Below are positions 43,746 through 52,590 of a stretch of DNA of 64,000 nt, piece by piece (position 1 is the stretch's first letter; every line of letters starts with the position of its first letter). The stretch is from Bacteroidota bacterium. GTDB taxonomy: Bacteria; Bacteroidota; Ignavibacteria; Kapaibacteriales; UBA2268. Both the position numbers and the translations under genes were made by a program. The stretch spans positions 19,186 through 83,185 of the forward strand of contig SCSM01000006.1 of assembly GCA_004322215.1 (NCBI GenBank), written 5' to 3'. The notes beneath the pieces were generated by a model, which saw only the letters and a program-made list of their open reading frames with translations, had not been told where the DNA came from and did not search any database.

Positions 43746-44345
43746 CTATTGACTATCGGCTTTCAACTGTTGAGTAATCTTCTTAACCGCATGATAATAA
43801 TTCGCTTTCAATCCTCCTACCGATGTCCCTAATAATTGAGAAATCTCTTCATAACTCATTTGGTCGAAATATCTCAATGAAAAAGTTTCTCTTTGTTTTT
43901 CAGGTAATTTATTTAAAACATTCAGCAATGCTACCTCTTTTTCTTTCTTCTCCAGACTTTCAAATGGTGTTTCATTATCTGCCTCAATTGTCATTCTGAA
44001 CGAAGTCGAAGATTCATCATCATTATCTGAAAAATCAAGTCTCATAAAGTTCAATATTTTCTTTTTTCTTCTTATATTCGCTGCAACATTAGCTGTTATC
44101 CTGTATAACCAGGTCCTGATGTTACTGTCACCCCTGAACTTATGCAGATTGTTGAGTGCTTTAATAAATACCTCTTGAGCTGCATCGTCAGCATCATCAT
44201 AAGATTGAAGGTAACGCAATGCCGTCGAAAACACAAAATTCTGGTGCTTGCGTACAAACGCTGTTGCCGCTCTCTCGCTTCTGTGTTCAGAATATTCCTT
44301 TATAATTTCTAAATCGTTGTCCAATACCAAGGCAATTGCATCCAT
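43746..44345 (-). CDS. RNA polymerase sigma factor, ECF family
   Basis: 199 residues. Region 2: FVRKHQNFVFSTALRYLQSY, DDADDAAQEVFIKALNNLHK, FRGDSNIRTWLYRITANVAA with the -10 binding motif. Region 4: LPEKQRETFSLRYFDQMSYE followed by EISQLLGTSVGGLKANYYHA, a helix-turn-helix for -35 recognition. Linker and start MDAIALVLDNDLEIIKEYSE are normal for the family. It controls an unknown regulon, probably including its own operon with the downstream anti-sigma factor and Spy-like gene. Ends with TAG; the last codons are part of a sequence resembling the degenerate ACTTTCGACT-type repeat found also near 51360-51415. Confidence 0.93.
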   Translation of the reverse strand: MDAIALVLDNDLEIIKEYSEHRSERAATAFVRKHQNFVFSTALRYLQSYDDADDAAQEVFIKALNNLHKFRGDSNIRTWLYRITANVAANIRRKKKILNFMRLDFSDNDDESSTSFRMTIEADNETPFESLEKKEKEVALLNVLNKLPEKQRETFSLRYFDQMSYEEISQLLGTSVGGLKANYYHAVKKITQQLKADSQ

Positions 44346-44599
44346 TGTTTTTCTTAAATATAATGTTTTTTACTGATTAGACACAATTTATTCCGAAAGG
44401 TTTAATGATTCAATTAATCATTAACAATTCAAAATTAACAATAAAGTTATTTGGTTTTAACTTGTTTGGTAACACTTAATTTGGGTGGATTATTTCATTT
44501 GATGCAATTATATATAATTTATTGAATAAATTATTAAAAATTAAAATATGGTTGTCTAAATTTCTTTTTCCCTTATATCCAAACATCTTTTATTCATAA

Positions 44600-45838
44600 T
44601 TAATTATTCGATGGCAATTCAATTACAAAAGTTGCACCCTTACCCGGGGCTGTTTCTTTCAGGTAAATTTTACCATTGTGGTAATCTTCAACTATTCGCT
44701 TGCATAAACTCAATCCTAATCCCCAGCCGCGTTTTTTTGTAGTAAATCCGGGGAAAAAGATTTGTCTTCTCTGCTTTGCTGTCATACCTTTACCTGTATC
44801 GGTTACAGTAATGTTTATATGGCTTTGTTGCTTGCAAATCAAATCAATGAATACTTTGCCTCTTTTATTTTCGATTGATTCTGTTGCATTCTTCAATAAA
44901 TTCTCTATCACCCACTGGAACAGGTCAGGGTTAACCATTGTTTCAATATTCTTATCGAGTTTTCGCACTATCTCTATTTGTCTTCCTATATGCGGTAAAC
45001 GTTTTTCAAAATATGTGCAAATCTGCTCGATAACATCTGCGAGGTTCTTTTTTATCTTCTCCGGTTTAGAGCCGATTTTTGAAAACCTCGTGGCAATGAT
45101 ATTCAATCGTGTTATGTCACTTTCCATCTCGTTAATGGTTTCTATCAATTGCTCCGGTTTATCTTTGTTTAATTTCATTATTTCCATCCATGCCATCAAA
45201 CTCGAAATCGGAGTCCCAAGCTGATGGGCTGCCTCTTTTGCCATACCTACCCATACTTTCGACTCTTCATTTCTCCTGATTGTACTAAATGCAATGTACC
45301 CGATTACTATAAATGCCATAACAATCAGAATTTCAACAAATGGAAAAAATCTAAGTTTATCTATCAGGAACGAATGTGAATAATAAAACTTCTGAAGCAA
45401 TTTCCCGTCAGGACCTTCGATGATGATTGGTTCATAAGTTTCCTTCATCTTTTGTATTGATTCCTCAAGGAACTCTTTCTGTTCCTCCATAGTCATCGAT
45501 GTATCGAGATGCACATTTATCGTGTATTGGTCGTATGGATAAATCGGTTTGTCATTTTTATCTGTTATAATTATTGGGAATGATAAAGTCGGTGTAATGT
45601 TATCAATCAAAAATAAATAATCCTCAAGCGAATTGGGGTCTGAATACCTTTTGTAAATATCCGTATAAAATTTGATTGTTTTTTGTTCAATATTAATAAG
45701 TTCTGCTACCAAAGATTGAGTATATAATATCATCGATATGAATATCCCGAAAGCGGCTGTCCCAAGTAATATTTTAAGCTGCCATTTCGAATAGGTAAAG
45801 CGATAAAACACATCGGATAATCTACTTTTGAATTTCAT
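44600..45838 (-). CDS. Sensor histidine kinase (orphan)
   Basis: 412 residues. Membrane helix at about 22-45 (ILLGTAAFGIFISMILYTQS), a periplasmic sensing domain of about 115 residues, a second helix at about 165-185 (PFVEILIVMAFIVIGYIAFS). The dimerisation domain has H-box AKEAAHQLGTPISSLMAWME. The ATPase domain shows N-box LLKNATESI, G1 VTDTGKGMTAKQRRQ, F-box FFPGFTTKK and G2 RGWGLGLSLCKRIVED. No response regulator is in the window, so it is an orphan here. Its ATG lies only 3 bases past the hisS stop on the same strand, so it is probably co-transcribed with hisS, an unusual pairing. Confidence 0.9.
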   Translation of the reverse strand: MKFKSRLSDVFYRFTYSKWQLKILLGTAAFGIFISMILYTQSLVAELINIEQKTIKFYTDIYKRYSDPNSLEDYLFLIDNITPTLSFPIIITDKNDKPIYPYDQYTINVHLDTSMTMEEQKEFLEESIQKMKETYEPIIIEGPDGKLLQKFYYSHSFLIDKLRFFPFVEILIVMAFIVIGYIAFSTIRRNEESKVWVGMAKEAAHQLGTPISSLMAWMEIMKLNKDKPEQLIETINEMESDITRLNIIATRFSKIGSKPEKIKKNLADVIEQICTYFEKRLPHIGRQIEIVRKLDKNIETMVNPDLFQWVIENLLKNATESIENKRGKVFIDLICKQQSHINITVTDTGKGMTAKQRRQIFFPGFTTKKRGWGLGLSLCKRIVEDYHNGKIYLKETAPGKGATFVIELPSNN

Positions 45839-45840
45839 AA

Positions 45841-47091
45841 TTACTCAAATTTGAATTTTTCAATAGAATCAAGCGGAACCTCTGTTTGTTCTGATGATTG
45901 CATATTTTTAATAGTTAAAATTCCTCTGCTGATTTCATTGTCACCTATGATAATAACGTATTTGACTCCGACTTTATTTGCCTCTTTCATCTGCGATTTA
46001 ATTGACCGTTTCTGCAAATCCAATATTGTTCCTATATTCTTTTCTCTCAGTTTATTTGCTAAATTTATCGAATATTTTATTAATTCCTGGTTAGCTGTAA
46101 CAATGTAAACCTTCGTTGTATTTTCAGTTTTGTTCAGTTTATCTGTATTTTCAAGGATTAATAAAATCCTTTCTATTCCTAATGCAAATCCTACAGCAGG
46201 TGTCGAAGGTCCTCCAAGCTGTTCGATTAAATTATTATACCTTCCTCCTCCTCCGAAAGAATCCTGTGCTCCGAGAACAGTACTTTGAAATTCAAATACC
46301 GTATGATTGTAATAATCCAATCCTCTGACCAATCTTGGAGAGATAGTATATGTCAAACCTGCTCCATTAAGAAAATCCTTTACAGCATCAAAATGTTCTT
46401 TACTTTCATTATCGAGATAATCGAGAATTAGCGGTGCCTCTTTTAATAGCTCAGTATCTTCCTCATTCTTTGAATCAAGGATTCTCAATGGATTCGTTTC
46501 AAGCCGGTATTTACTGTCATCAGATAGTTTCTCTTTAACTTTCTGGAAATATTTGACAAGTTCATCAAGATATAATTTTCTTGATTCATCAGAACCGAGT
46601 GTATTGATAAATAACTTATATTCATTAATTCCTACTGATTTGAACAATGAATCAGCTAAAAGAATTACCTCAGCATCTGCTTCTGGATTAGCTGAACCTA
46701 TACATTCCGCCCCATACTGATGAAATTGTCTCATTCTTCCTTTTTGAGGCCTTTCGAATCTGAAAAATGGTCCAAAATACCATAACCGCAGTAATGGTGA
46801 ATCGTGTAGCAAAGAATTTTGCACTACCGACCTGACAAGTGCGGCAGTCATTTCAGGTCTTAGCGTTATTGATTCCGCTCCCTTATCCGTAAATGTGTAC
46901 ATCTGTTTATTTACTACTTCAGTTGCCTCTCCTATACTTCTTGAAAACACTTCTGTCTTCTCGAATATAGGCGTTCTTAATTCCTTATATCCGTACAAAT
47001 GAGATGTATGACGGAAGGAAGATTCGACAAAATTCCAATATTCCACCGTATCAGGCAGTATATCTTTTGTTCCTCTTATTGATTGTATCAT
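45841..47091 (-). CDS. hisS: Histidyl-tRNA synthetase
   Basis: 416 residues. Class II synthetase. Motif 1 region IRGTKDILPDTVEYWNFVES at the start; motif 2 TLRPEMTAALVRSVVQN then LLRLWYFGPFFRFERPQKGR; HisA-box LVRGLDYYNHTVFEFQS; GGGRYNNLIEQLGGPSTPAV and GFALGIERILLIL as motif 3. The C-terminal anticodon-binding domain begins KVYIVTANQELIKYS. ATG 47091 (MIQSIRGTKDI) is preferred to the ATG at 47139, which adds 16 residues not found in the family. Confidence 0.97.
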   Translation of the reverse strand: MIQSIRGTKDILPDTVEYWNFVESSFRHTSHLYGYKELRTPIFEKTEVFSRSIGEATEVVNKQMYTFTDKGAESITLRPEMTAALVRSVVQNSLLHDSPLLRLWYFGPFFRFERPQKGRMRQFHQYGAECIGSANPEADAEVILLADSLFKSVGINEYKLFINTLGSDESRKLYLDELVKYFQKVKEKLSDDSKYRLETNPLRILDSKNEEDTELLKEAPLILDYLDNESKEHFDAVKDFLNGAGLTYTISPRLVRGLDYYNHTVFEFQSTVLGAQDSFGGGGRYNNLIEQLGGPSTPAVGFALGIERILLILENTDKLNKTENTTKVYIVTANQELIKYSINLANKLREKNIGTILDLQKRSIKSQMKEANKVGVKYVIIIGDNEISRGILTIKNMQSSEQTEVPLDSIEKFKFE

Positions 47092-47142
47092 ATTATTTAT
47101 TTTTTTTAAATTCAGTTCAAGCAAAATTATTAAAAACATTTA

Positions 47143-50037
47143 TCATTTATAAATGCTCAAGTGACGTGTTATTCTTATTGTAGGTGTTTGTAATATATAA
47201 TAATATTCACCGGATGGCAATTCATCAACCTGAAATTCAATCTGATAAGTACCGGGTTTTAACTCTTTCTCGACGATATTTTTTACAATATTTCCAAGTA
47301 AATCCACTATGAAAATTTTTGTTATTCCCGATTCAGCTATATCGAAATTAATCTTTGTAATATTATCGGCTGGATTTGGCATATTCTGGCTCAATGATAT
47401 ATACCCATCCTGTTTAAAAAATCTGGGTTCATTTTCTTTACAGATTCCTAAAAGACTAAATCTACCGTTACTTGTCAGTATCATTAATTTACCCTTACCC
47501 GAATAAAAAACAGTATCGAATTTCAATATTGTTAATGAATCATTACCCAATCCAGACCTGAAATTCAGATTAAACAATACACTATCAGTGATATTTTTTG
47601 CAGGTAATTTTAAATTTAGTTCTGCTTTTTCACCTTGTAATTCAACTTTATCACTTCCAATATATTCAAGTATTGTAGAGTTATATGAAATATTTGTAAA
47701 AATTGTATCTATCATTTCATTGAAGTCAGCCTTTGAAACATTTTTAATGAAAATCGGTATTGTAATATTATCACCAATATTACCATCTTTAATTGGAAGT
47801 TCAATTGTAACTGTATCTCTCCAGGGATTTATTCCATTACCTTTAATTTTAATTTCACATGGTACAATTTGTTGTGTGTAATTTACAATTAATGTACATT
47901 CCTTGTAACCTACATTCTGTGGAACAAATCTTAATGAAATTTGTAAAATCGAATCAGGTTCCAATTTTACTGTTCCGGCAGGTGATAAAATTTGATAATT
48001 TATACTATCTCTTCCAATAAGCGCTAATGTTATATCAAGTTTCTGGTTGCCATTATTCTTAATAAATTGTTTGACAAGTGTATCCCTTAAATCATCTGCT
48101 GGTACATCTCCGAAATCAATTTCATCAACCATTTTTTGTATTGGCGGCGATACTCCATAGCCATTCAAATTACTATGTAAAGTGTCATTACCTATTACCC
48201 AATTTATTTTTGCTGTTCTTAAGCCAGTATCGAGTGGTTCAAACTTAATATCAGAATTTAATGATGAAGAAGAATCAAGAAAAGCAGTTGATTTGAAATC
48301 CTTTATATAAAATTCAGTTTTATTAGCTCCGCTTAGAAATATATTTCTGATATTAAATCCAAAATCCGACTTATTAAATAGAATGGAATCTATTGTTGAA
48401 TCTTTGCTGTCACCGAGTGCAATTCTTCCAAAATCAATATCTTTCACGTTGAGAACCGGTTTTTTTATTTTAAATCCACAGTCTGTCGAATCGGATTGTA
48501 AAGGATATGTATATAAGTACCAGATTCTTGCAGTGCTGTCCCAACTCGAAGTAAGCACTCTTGCACCGTCCGGACTGAAAAATGCTGTCTGGACTGCGCT
48601 TTTATGACCCTTGAGAACTTGTCCCTGCTCTCCTGTATATGTATTCCATATCTTAGCAAGGAAATCACCAGCACCGGCTGTAATAATAGAATCTTCATTA
48701 TAATTGAAACTCACAGAATTTATAGGTACTACTCCTATGACAGAATCAGAATGTATAACACTTGTTATTCTTTTACCAGTCATATCCCATACATAAGCAG
48801 GTCCAGACCAACTAGCCCCTCCTATATGATTACCGCTTTTGGAAAATGCTGCGAATGGTATCAATGAATTTAGAGTATCAATTCTCTTCGATAATTTTAA
48901 TGGATTAAATGTCCATAATTTAATTGTTCCTTCCGTTCCTGCAGTCATAACCATATTATTTGAAGGATGAAATTCGGCATACCACAACATATCATATTGT
49001 CCTGCATCTATCCTGTCTATGACTGTTCCCGTTTCAACATTCCATATATAAGCAAATCCATCCAAACTTGCGGTAACAAGCTTTTTGGAATCACTGCTGA
49101 AATTTACGCACCTGACAGCATCCCCATGCCCTTTCAGTACTCTTACTATCTTCCCTGTATTTGTTTCCCAAAGAATAGCGGTACTGTCATCACTTGCCGT
49201 AGCTACATAATGTGTGTCCGGTGAAAATACAGACCATCTCACAGATGCTTTATGCCCCTCAAAAGTCCTTATTGGCAGACCATTCTTTGCGTCAAACATT
49301 TCAGCTTTGCCATCCCTCGTTGATGTTATTATCAATGTCCCGTCATTATTGAAATTAGCTGAATTAACCTCTGAGCTATGTCTTATAATAATATCACCGG
49401 ATGAATAATCCGGCCAAAATTGTGTTGCACGTATCAGACAATCTTCAGATTGAAAGTCTGGTACCCATATATATTTTAATCCTCCTGCCCTGTCCTTTAC
49501 AATAGTCCATGAATATCCTTTATCTGTCGAATATTCTAATTTGACAGTATCCGATGGTAATACTCCATCCCATTCAATTATAACTGTATCTCCAAAAAGT
49601 ATTGATTGATTGCATTTTGGATTTGTTATTGTTAAACTTTTTTGATGTGGTTTAAGAAAAGGAAATCCTCCTTTTAATACTACCCTGTTAATATAATTCG
49701 AATCTGATTCAATCAATAAATCAGCATATACGAGATTAGAATCAATAGGTGAAAATTCAATTTTTAATAATAATGAATCATTTTCTTTTAATGTAATTGG
49801 TGTGGAAATATTTCCTTGAATAATACTGAAAACCGTTGAATTTAATGTTGTTTTATTTAATTTAATATCTTTACCAACCGGCTTTATTACAATGTCCAAT
49901 GTTTTCGTTATTGTGGGCAAAACAGGACCAAAATCAATAAAATCAGGTGTGAGGACAAGTGAAGGATTCTCATTTGCAAACAAATTAGAAATTAAAAAAA
50001 ATAATAAAATAAATATGCTGAAATAATTTACTTTCAC
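47143..50037 (-). CDS. Large secreted WD40-repeat protein with T9SS sorting domain
   Basis: About 964 residues from GTG 50037 (VKVNYFSIFILLFFLISNLF is the signal peptide; GTG 50127 would extend it). Residues about 35-140: choice-of-anchor/HYDIN-like (DFGPVLPTITKTLDIVIKPV). Then a fibronectin-like segment (DTVKLEYSTDKGYSWTIVKD). Residues about 230-520: seven or so WD40 repeats, for example DTHYVATASDDSTAILWETN, KKLVTASLDGFAYIWNVETG and ARVLTSSWDSTARIWYLYTY. Two more ASH-like domains follow (DFGRIALGDSKDST, DFGDVPADDLRDT). The C-terminal 80 residues are a T9SS sorting domain (SLSQNMPNPADNITKINFDI ... GEYYYILQTPTIRITRHLSI). No enzyme domain is seen; it is likely a surface scaffold. Confidence 0.85.
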   Translation of the reverse strand: MKVNYFSIFILLFFLISNLFANENPSLVLTPDFIDFGPVLPTITKTLDIVIKPVGKDIKLNKTTLNSTVFSIIQGNISTPITLKENDSLLLKIEFSPIDSNLVYADLLIESDSNYINRVVLKGGFPFLKPHQKSLTITNPKCNQSILFGDTVIIEWDGVLPSDTVKLEYSTDKGYSWTIVKDRAGGLKYIWVPDFQSEDCLIRATQFWPDYSSGDIIIRHSSEVNSANFNNDGTLIITSTRDGKAEMFDAKNGLPIRTFEGHKASVRWSVFSPDTHYVATASDDSTAILWETNTGKIVRVLKGHGDAVRCVNFSSDSKKLVTASLDGFAYIWNVETGTVIDRIDAGQYDMLWYAEFHPSNNMVMTAGTEGTIKLWTFNPLKLSKRIDTLNSLIPFAAFSKSGNHIGGASWSGPAYVWDMTGKRITSVIHSDSVIGVVPINSVSFNYNEDSIITAGAGDFLAKIWNTYTGEQGQVLKGHKSAVQTAFFSPDGARVLTSSWDSTARIWYLYTYPLQSDSTDCGFKIKKPVLNVKDIDFGRIALGDSKDSTIDSILFNKSDFGFNIRNIFLSGANKTEFYIKDFKSTAFLDSSSSLNSDIKFEPLDTGLRTAKINWVIGNDTLHSNLNGYGVSPPIQKMVDEIDFGDVPADDLRDTLVKQFIKNNGNQKLDITLALIGRDSINYQILSPAGTVKLEPDSILQISLRFVPQNVGYKECTLIVNYTQQIVPCEIKIKGNGINPWRDTVTIELPIKDGNIGDNITIPIFIKNVSKADFNEMIDTIFTNISYNSTILEYIGSDKVELQGEKAELNLKLPAKNITDSVLFNLNFRSGLGNDSLTILKFDTVFYSGKGKLMILTSNGRFSLLGICKENEPRFFKQDGYISLSQNMPNPADNITKINFDIAESGITKIFIVDLLGNIVKNIVEKELKPGTYQIEFQVDELPSGEYYYILQTPTIRITRHLSIYK

Positions 50038-50173
50038 TTTATATAATAAATGTAATAATTCATAAATAAAAAATGCTTTAATTAATTTGCAAAAATAACA
50101 AAAGAAATTCAATGAGGGGGGAATCACTGATTCATAAAGTCAAAACGAAATTCCTGAATCGTTATTGATTTTG

Positions 50174-50245
50174 TAGCGCATAGGGGAATCGAACCCCTGT
50201 TTTAGCCTTGAGAGGGCTACGTCCTAACCGCTAGACGAATGCGCC
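50174..50245 (-). tRNA. tRNA-Glu (anticodon CTC)
   Basis: On the minus strand: acceptor GGCGCAT pairs with ATGCGCT (G1-U72 wobble), D arm around GTCTAGCGGTTAGGAC, anticodon stem TAGCC/GGCTA with loop CTCTCAA (anticodon CTC), and T arm AGGGG-TTCGATT-CCCCT. Length is 72 bases and the 3' CCA is not encoded. The overall sequence is close to bacterial tRNA-Glu. It stands alone between two protein genes. Confidence 0.93.
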
Positions 50246-50368
50246 TCTGCGATTATTTATAATTCACAAAATTACGAAAAGTTATAGAATTTTCAACTTT
50301 TCCAAATATAATTTGAATACTACAGCTCTTATTCTTATTTTCGCAATTTATTTATATCTTAAGGTAAT

Positions 50369-51331
50369 GTGAGTCAAAGTTACGTAAAAGAGATTGTAAA
50401 TTATTATAATCAATTATCTGTTATTAATTTTCAACTAACGATATTTGGATGGGTATTGTTATTAGTTTTTTCCCAAGAATTATTGTCGCAGAACTTGGTT
50501 GTTGATACAACAGAAATTAAGAAAAAAGATACTATTAATTTCAAATTGAAATTTTATCCCGGTGATACATTGGTATATATTGTTAAATCCGGTGACAGTA
50601 TTATTATTGATTATGGAAAACCTTTAATAAAATCAAGAACTGAAAAAATCAAAATTGTATGTGATTCTGTTAATAAAGACGGACATTTTTATCTGACGCA
50701 ATCGCTAATCGAATTTTCATCAACAGAATCACAAGGTGATGAAAAAAATATTGAAAATAAATTATCTCCATGGTTGAACAGAAATTCAGTAATCGTTACT
50801 GATTCTGTTGGAAATAGAATTTCCGTTTTTGTTAATGACAGCATTAATGCAGCATTATGCCCTGGCGGTGCTTTTCAGCCATATCTCATTTTTCCATTTA
50901 ATGCTAATAAAAAAGCTGTTAATGAGTCCTGGATAGCATCTTCTTTGGATGAATTAGTTGAAAATGGTGTCCCTTTCCCTTTACTCAGACAATCTTCTTT
51001 ATTTAGGGCAAAAGGCATTGTGGATACATTGGGTGATAAATGCTCCCGATTTGAATTTATTAAAACCGGACAAGGAAGTATCCCCGTTGTAACAGAAAAA
51101 GAACAGTTCAAAGTAACTAATGTGATTAATGGATTTGGTGTGATGGATATCAGTATAACAAGAAACCTTCCTGTCCATTTCTATTCATCAGTAGAACAAA
51201 AACTAACATTGCATTTTCCAAATGATGTAACAAAACCCGGTTTGCATTACATAAATTCATATTTCACTCTTGAATCCCTAAAGCATAAGAAAATAAATAA
51301 TAATATTAAAAAAATTAAGAAGGTTAGATAA
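50369..51331 (+). CDS. Exported protein of unknown function
   Basis: 320 residues. A hydrophobic helix near residues 22-38 (FQLTIFGWVLLLVFSQELLS) follows a polar 20-residue extension, so either the true start is later or this is a signal anchor. The rest is beta-rich (FYPGDTLVYIVKSGDSIIID, KIVCDSVNKDGHFYLTQSL, NESWIASSLDELVENGVPFP) and resembles the DUF-type periplasmic proteins common in FCB bacteria. Starts at GTG 50369. No known motif or operon partner. Confidence 0.65.
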   Translation: MSQSYVKEIVNYYNQLSVINFQLTIFGWVLLLVFSQELLSQNLVVDTTEIKKKDTINFKLKFYPGDTLVYIVKSGDSIIIDYGKPLIKSRTEKIKIVCDSVNKDGHFYLTQSLIEFSSTESQGDEKNIENKLSPWLNRNSVIVTDSVGNRISVFVNDSINAALCPGGAFQPYLIFPFNANKKAVNESWIASSLDELVENGVPFPLLRQSSLFRAKGIVDTLGDKCSRFEFIKTGQGSIPVVTEKEQFKVTNVINGFGVMDISITRNLPVHFYSSVEQKLTLHFPNDVTKPGLHYINSYFTLESLKHKKINNNIKKIKKVR

Positions 51332-51490
51332 GTTACTATTTATTATTCGTAAGTCGTTATTCATAATTAGCTTTCGAGTATTAACCTTTGACTTCCGACT
51401 GTTTACTTTAGACAATCAACTTTCATTATTGAAAAATAATTATTAAATTTATAGCTGAATTTTCATAGAAATCATTGAATCAATAATTAT

Positions 51491-51763
51491 ATGAGTGAAA
51501 CATTTCAAAACATACTAAAAACTTTAGCTGAAGAATATAAGCTTAAAAGGTTAGTGCTTTTTGGTTCTGCCGTTAATTCTTTTGAAGATTCAAGAGATAT
51601 AGATTTTGCTTGTGAAGGATTGACTGGCAAAAATTTTCTTCGATTTGGTGCTAAGCTTGAAGAAATTTTCAACAAAGAAGTTGACTTAATTCAGATTGAA
51701 GAAAATTCAAGATTTATTCATGAAATCTTAAAAAAAGGACTTGTTATATATGAATCCTGTTAA
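51491..51763 (+). CDS. MntA-like nucleotidyltransferase (antitoxin of a HEPN/MNT pair)
   Basis: 90 residues. Minimal nucleotidyltransferase: LKRLVLFGSAVNSFEDSRDI with GSA...D-I-D (RDIDFACEGL) giving the G-S and D-x-D-like metal site, then ELxxIFNKEVDLIQIEENS and FIHEILKKGLVIYES. In MntA/HepT systems this protein adenylylates the HEPN ribonuclease to neutralise it. The stop at 51761-51763 overlaps the start of the HEPN gene, as expected for such pairs. The gene is intact. Confidence 0.78.
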   Translation: MSETFQNILKTLAEEYKLKRLVLFGSAVNSFEDSRDIDFACEGLTGKNFLRFGAKLEEIFNKEVDLIQIEENSRFIHEILKKGLVIYESC

Positions 51764-52131
51764 ATGATATTGGAAATAATGTTGCTAACAATACTCAAAA
51801 AACAGCATTATCGGCTTATGCATCTCAATTATATAATGGTATTGAAAATATACTGAATAGAATTCACAAACACTTAGGAATTAATTTACCTATTGGCGAG
51901 AACTGGCATATACAATTATTGCAAAGATACTCAAAAGGTTCAGATATTAATATTCCTGTAAAATTTAACGATGAACTTTACAAATCATTAAATGATATTC
52001 GTAGATTTCGACACTACTTTTCTCATGGATATAGTTATAATATTGATTGGGATATTCTCAAAGCATCAATTTCTAATATTGATGAAATTTTTAATTCCTT
52101 TAAGAAAGAAATCATTGAATTTATAGGGTAG
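51754..52131 (+). pseudogene. HEPN-like (HepT-type) toxin, 5' end lost
   Basis: The frame is open from 51754 and reads NDIGNNVANNTQKTALSAYA, SQLYNGIENILNRIHKHLGI, NLPIGENWHIQLLQRYSKGS, then DIRRFRHYFSHGYSYNID with the HEPN R-x4-H motif (RHYFSH), and ends EIIEFIG with TAG. There is no start codon at the 5' end. An ATG at 51750, in a different frame and overlapping the MntA stop, encodes MNPVK followed immediately by TGA, which looks like the original start. About 30 N-terminal residues are missing or out of frame, so a small deletion or frameshift probably killed the toxin. The active-site motif itself is intact. Confidence 0.65.
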
Positions 52132-52140
52132 ATTAATTAA

Positions 52141-52572
52141 TCAATTTTCATTAAACCTATACTCAACCACAATCTCAATATCCGGATGGAGACTTCTTGT
52201 AACTGGACAGGTTTTGATTACATTCTTCATAATTGTTAAATCGTGTTCATTCAGCTTATGGGAAAAGAGGATATCAAGTGTCAGTTTTTTGATTCTGCGA
52301 TATGGTTGATTCATCATTTCTTTAGTAACTTTGATTTTCAATCCTACAATATTAATATCATGCTCTCTTGCTTTAATTCCCATAATCGTTGCGATACAAG
52401 AACCCATAGCAGTTGCAACTAAATCGGTCGGTGAGAAATATTCGCCTTTTCCCTGATTATCAATAGGTGCGTCAGTCAGAAACTCCTGTCCGGAAGGACC
52501 ATGTTTTACTTTGCAATGAAGGTCACCGAGATATTCAACGTCAATTTCAACACTGTGAGTTATCATTATCAA
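52141..52572 (-). CDS. OsmC/Ohr-family protein
   Basis: 143 residues. Peroxide-reducing family with two redox cysteines, seen here in VATAMGSCIATIMGIKAREH and MKNVIKTCPVTRSLHPD. Relatives reduce organic hydroperoxides with lipoylated proteins or thiols. It sits 18 bases from lipA on the same strand, which may reflect that link (some OsmC/Ohr enzymes use dihydrolipoyl carriers), although this is inference. ATG 52572 or 52566 both possible. Confidence 0.88.
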   Translation of the reverse strand: MIMITHSVEIDVEYLGDLHCKVKHGPSGQEFLTDAPIDNQGKGEYFSPTDLVATAMGSCIATIMGIKAREHDINIVGLKIKVTKEMMNQPYRRIKKLTLDILFSHKLNEHDLTIMKNVIKTCPVTRSLHPDIEIVVEYRFNEN

Positions 52573-52590
52573 TTATCAATTTTCAATTAA

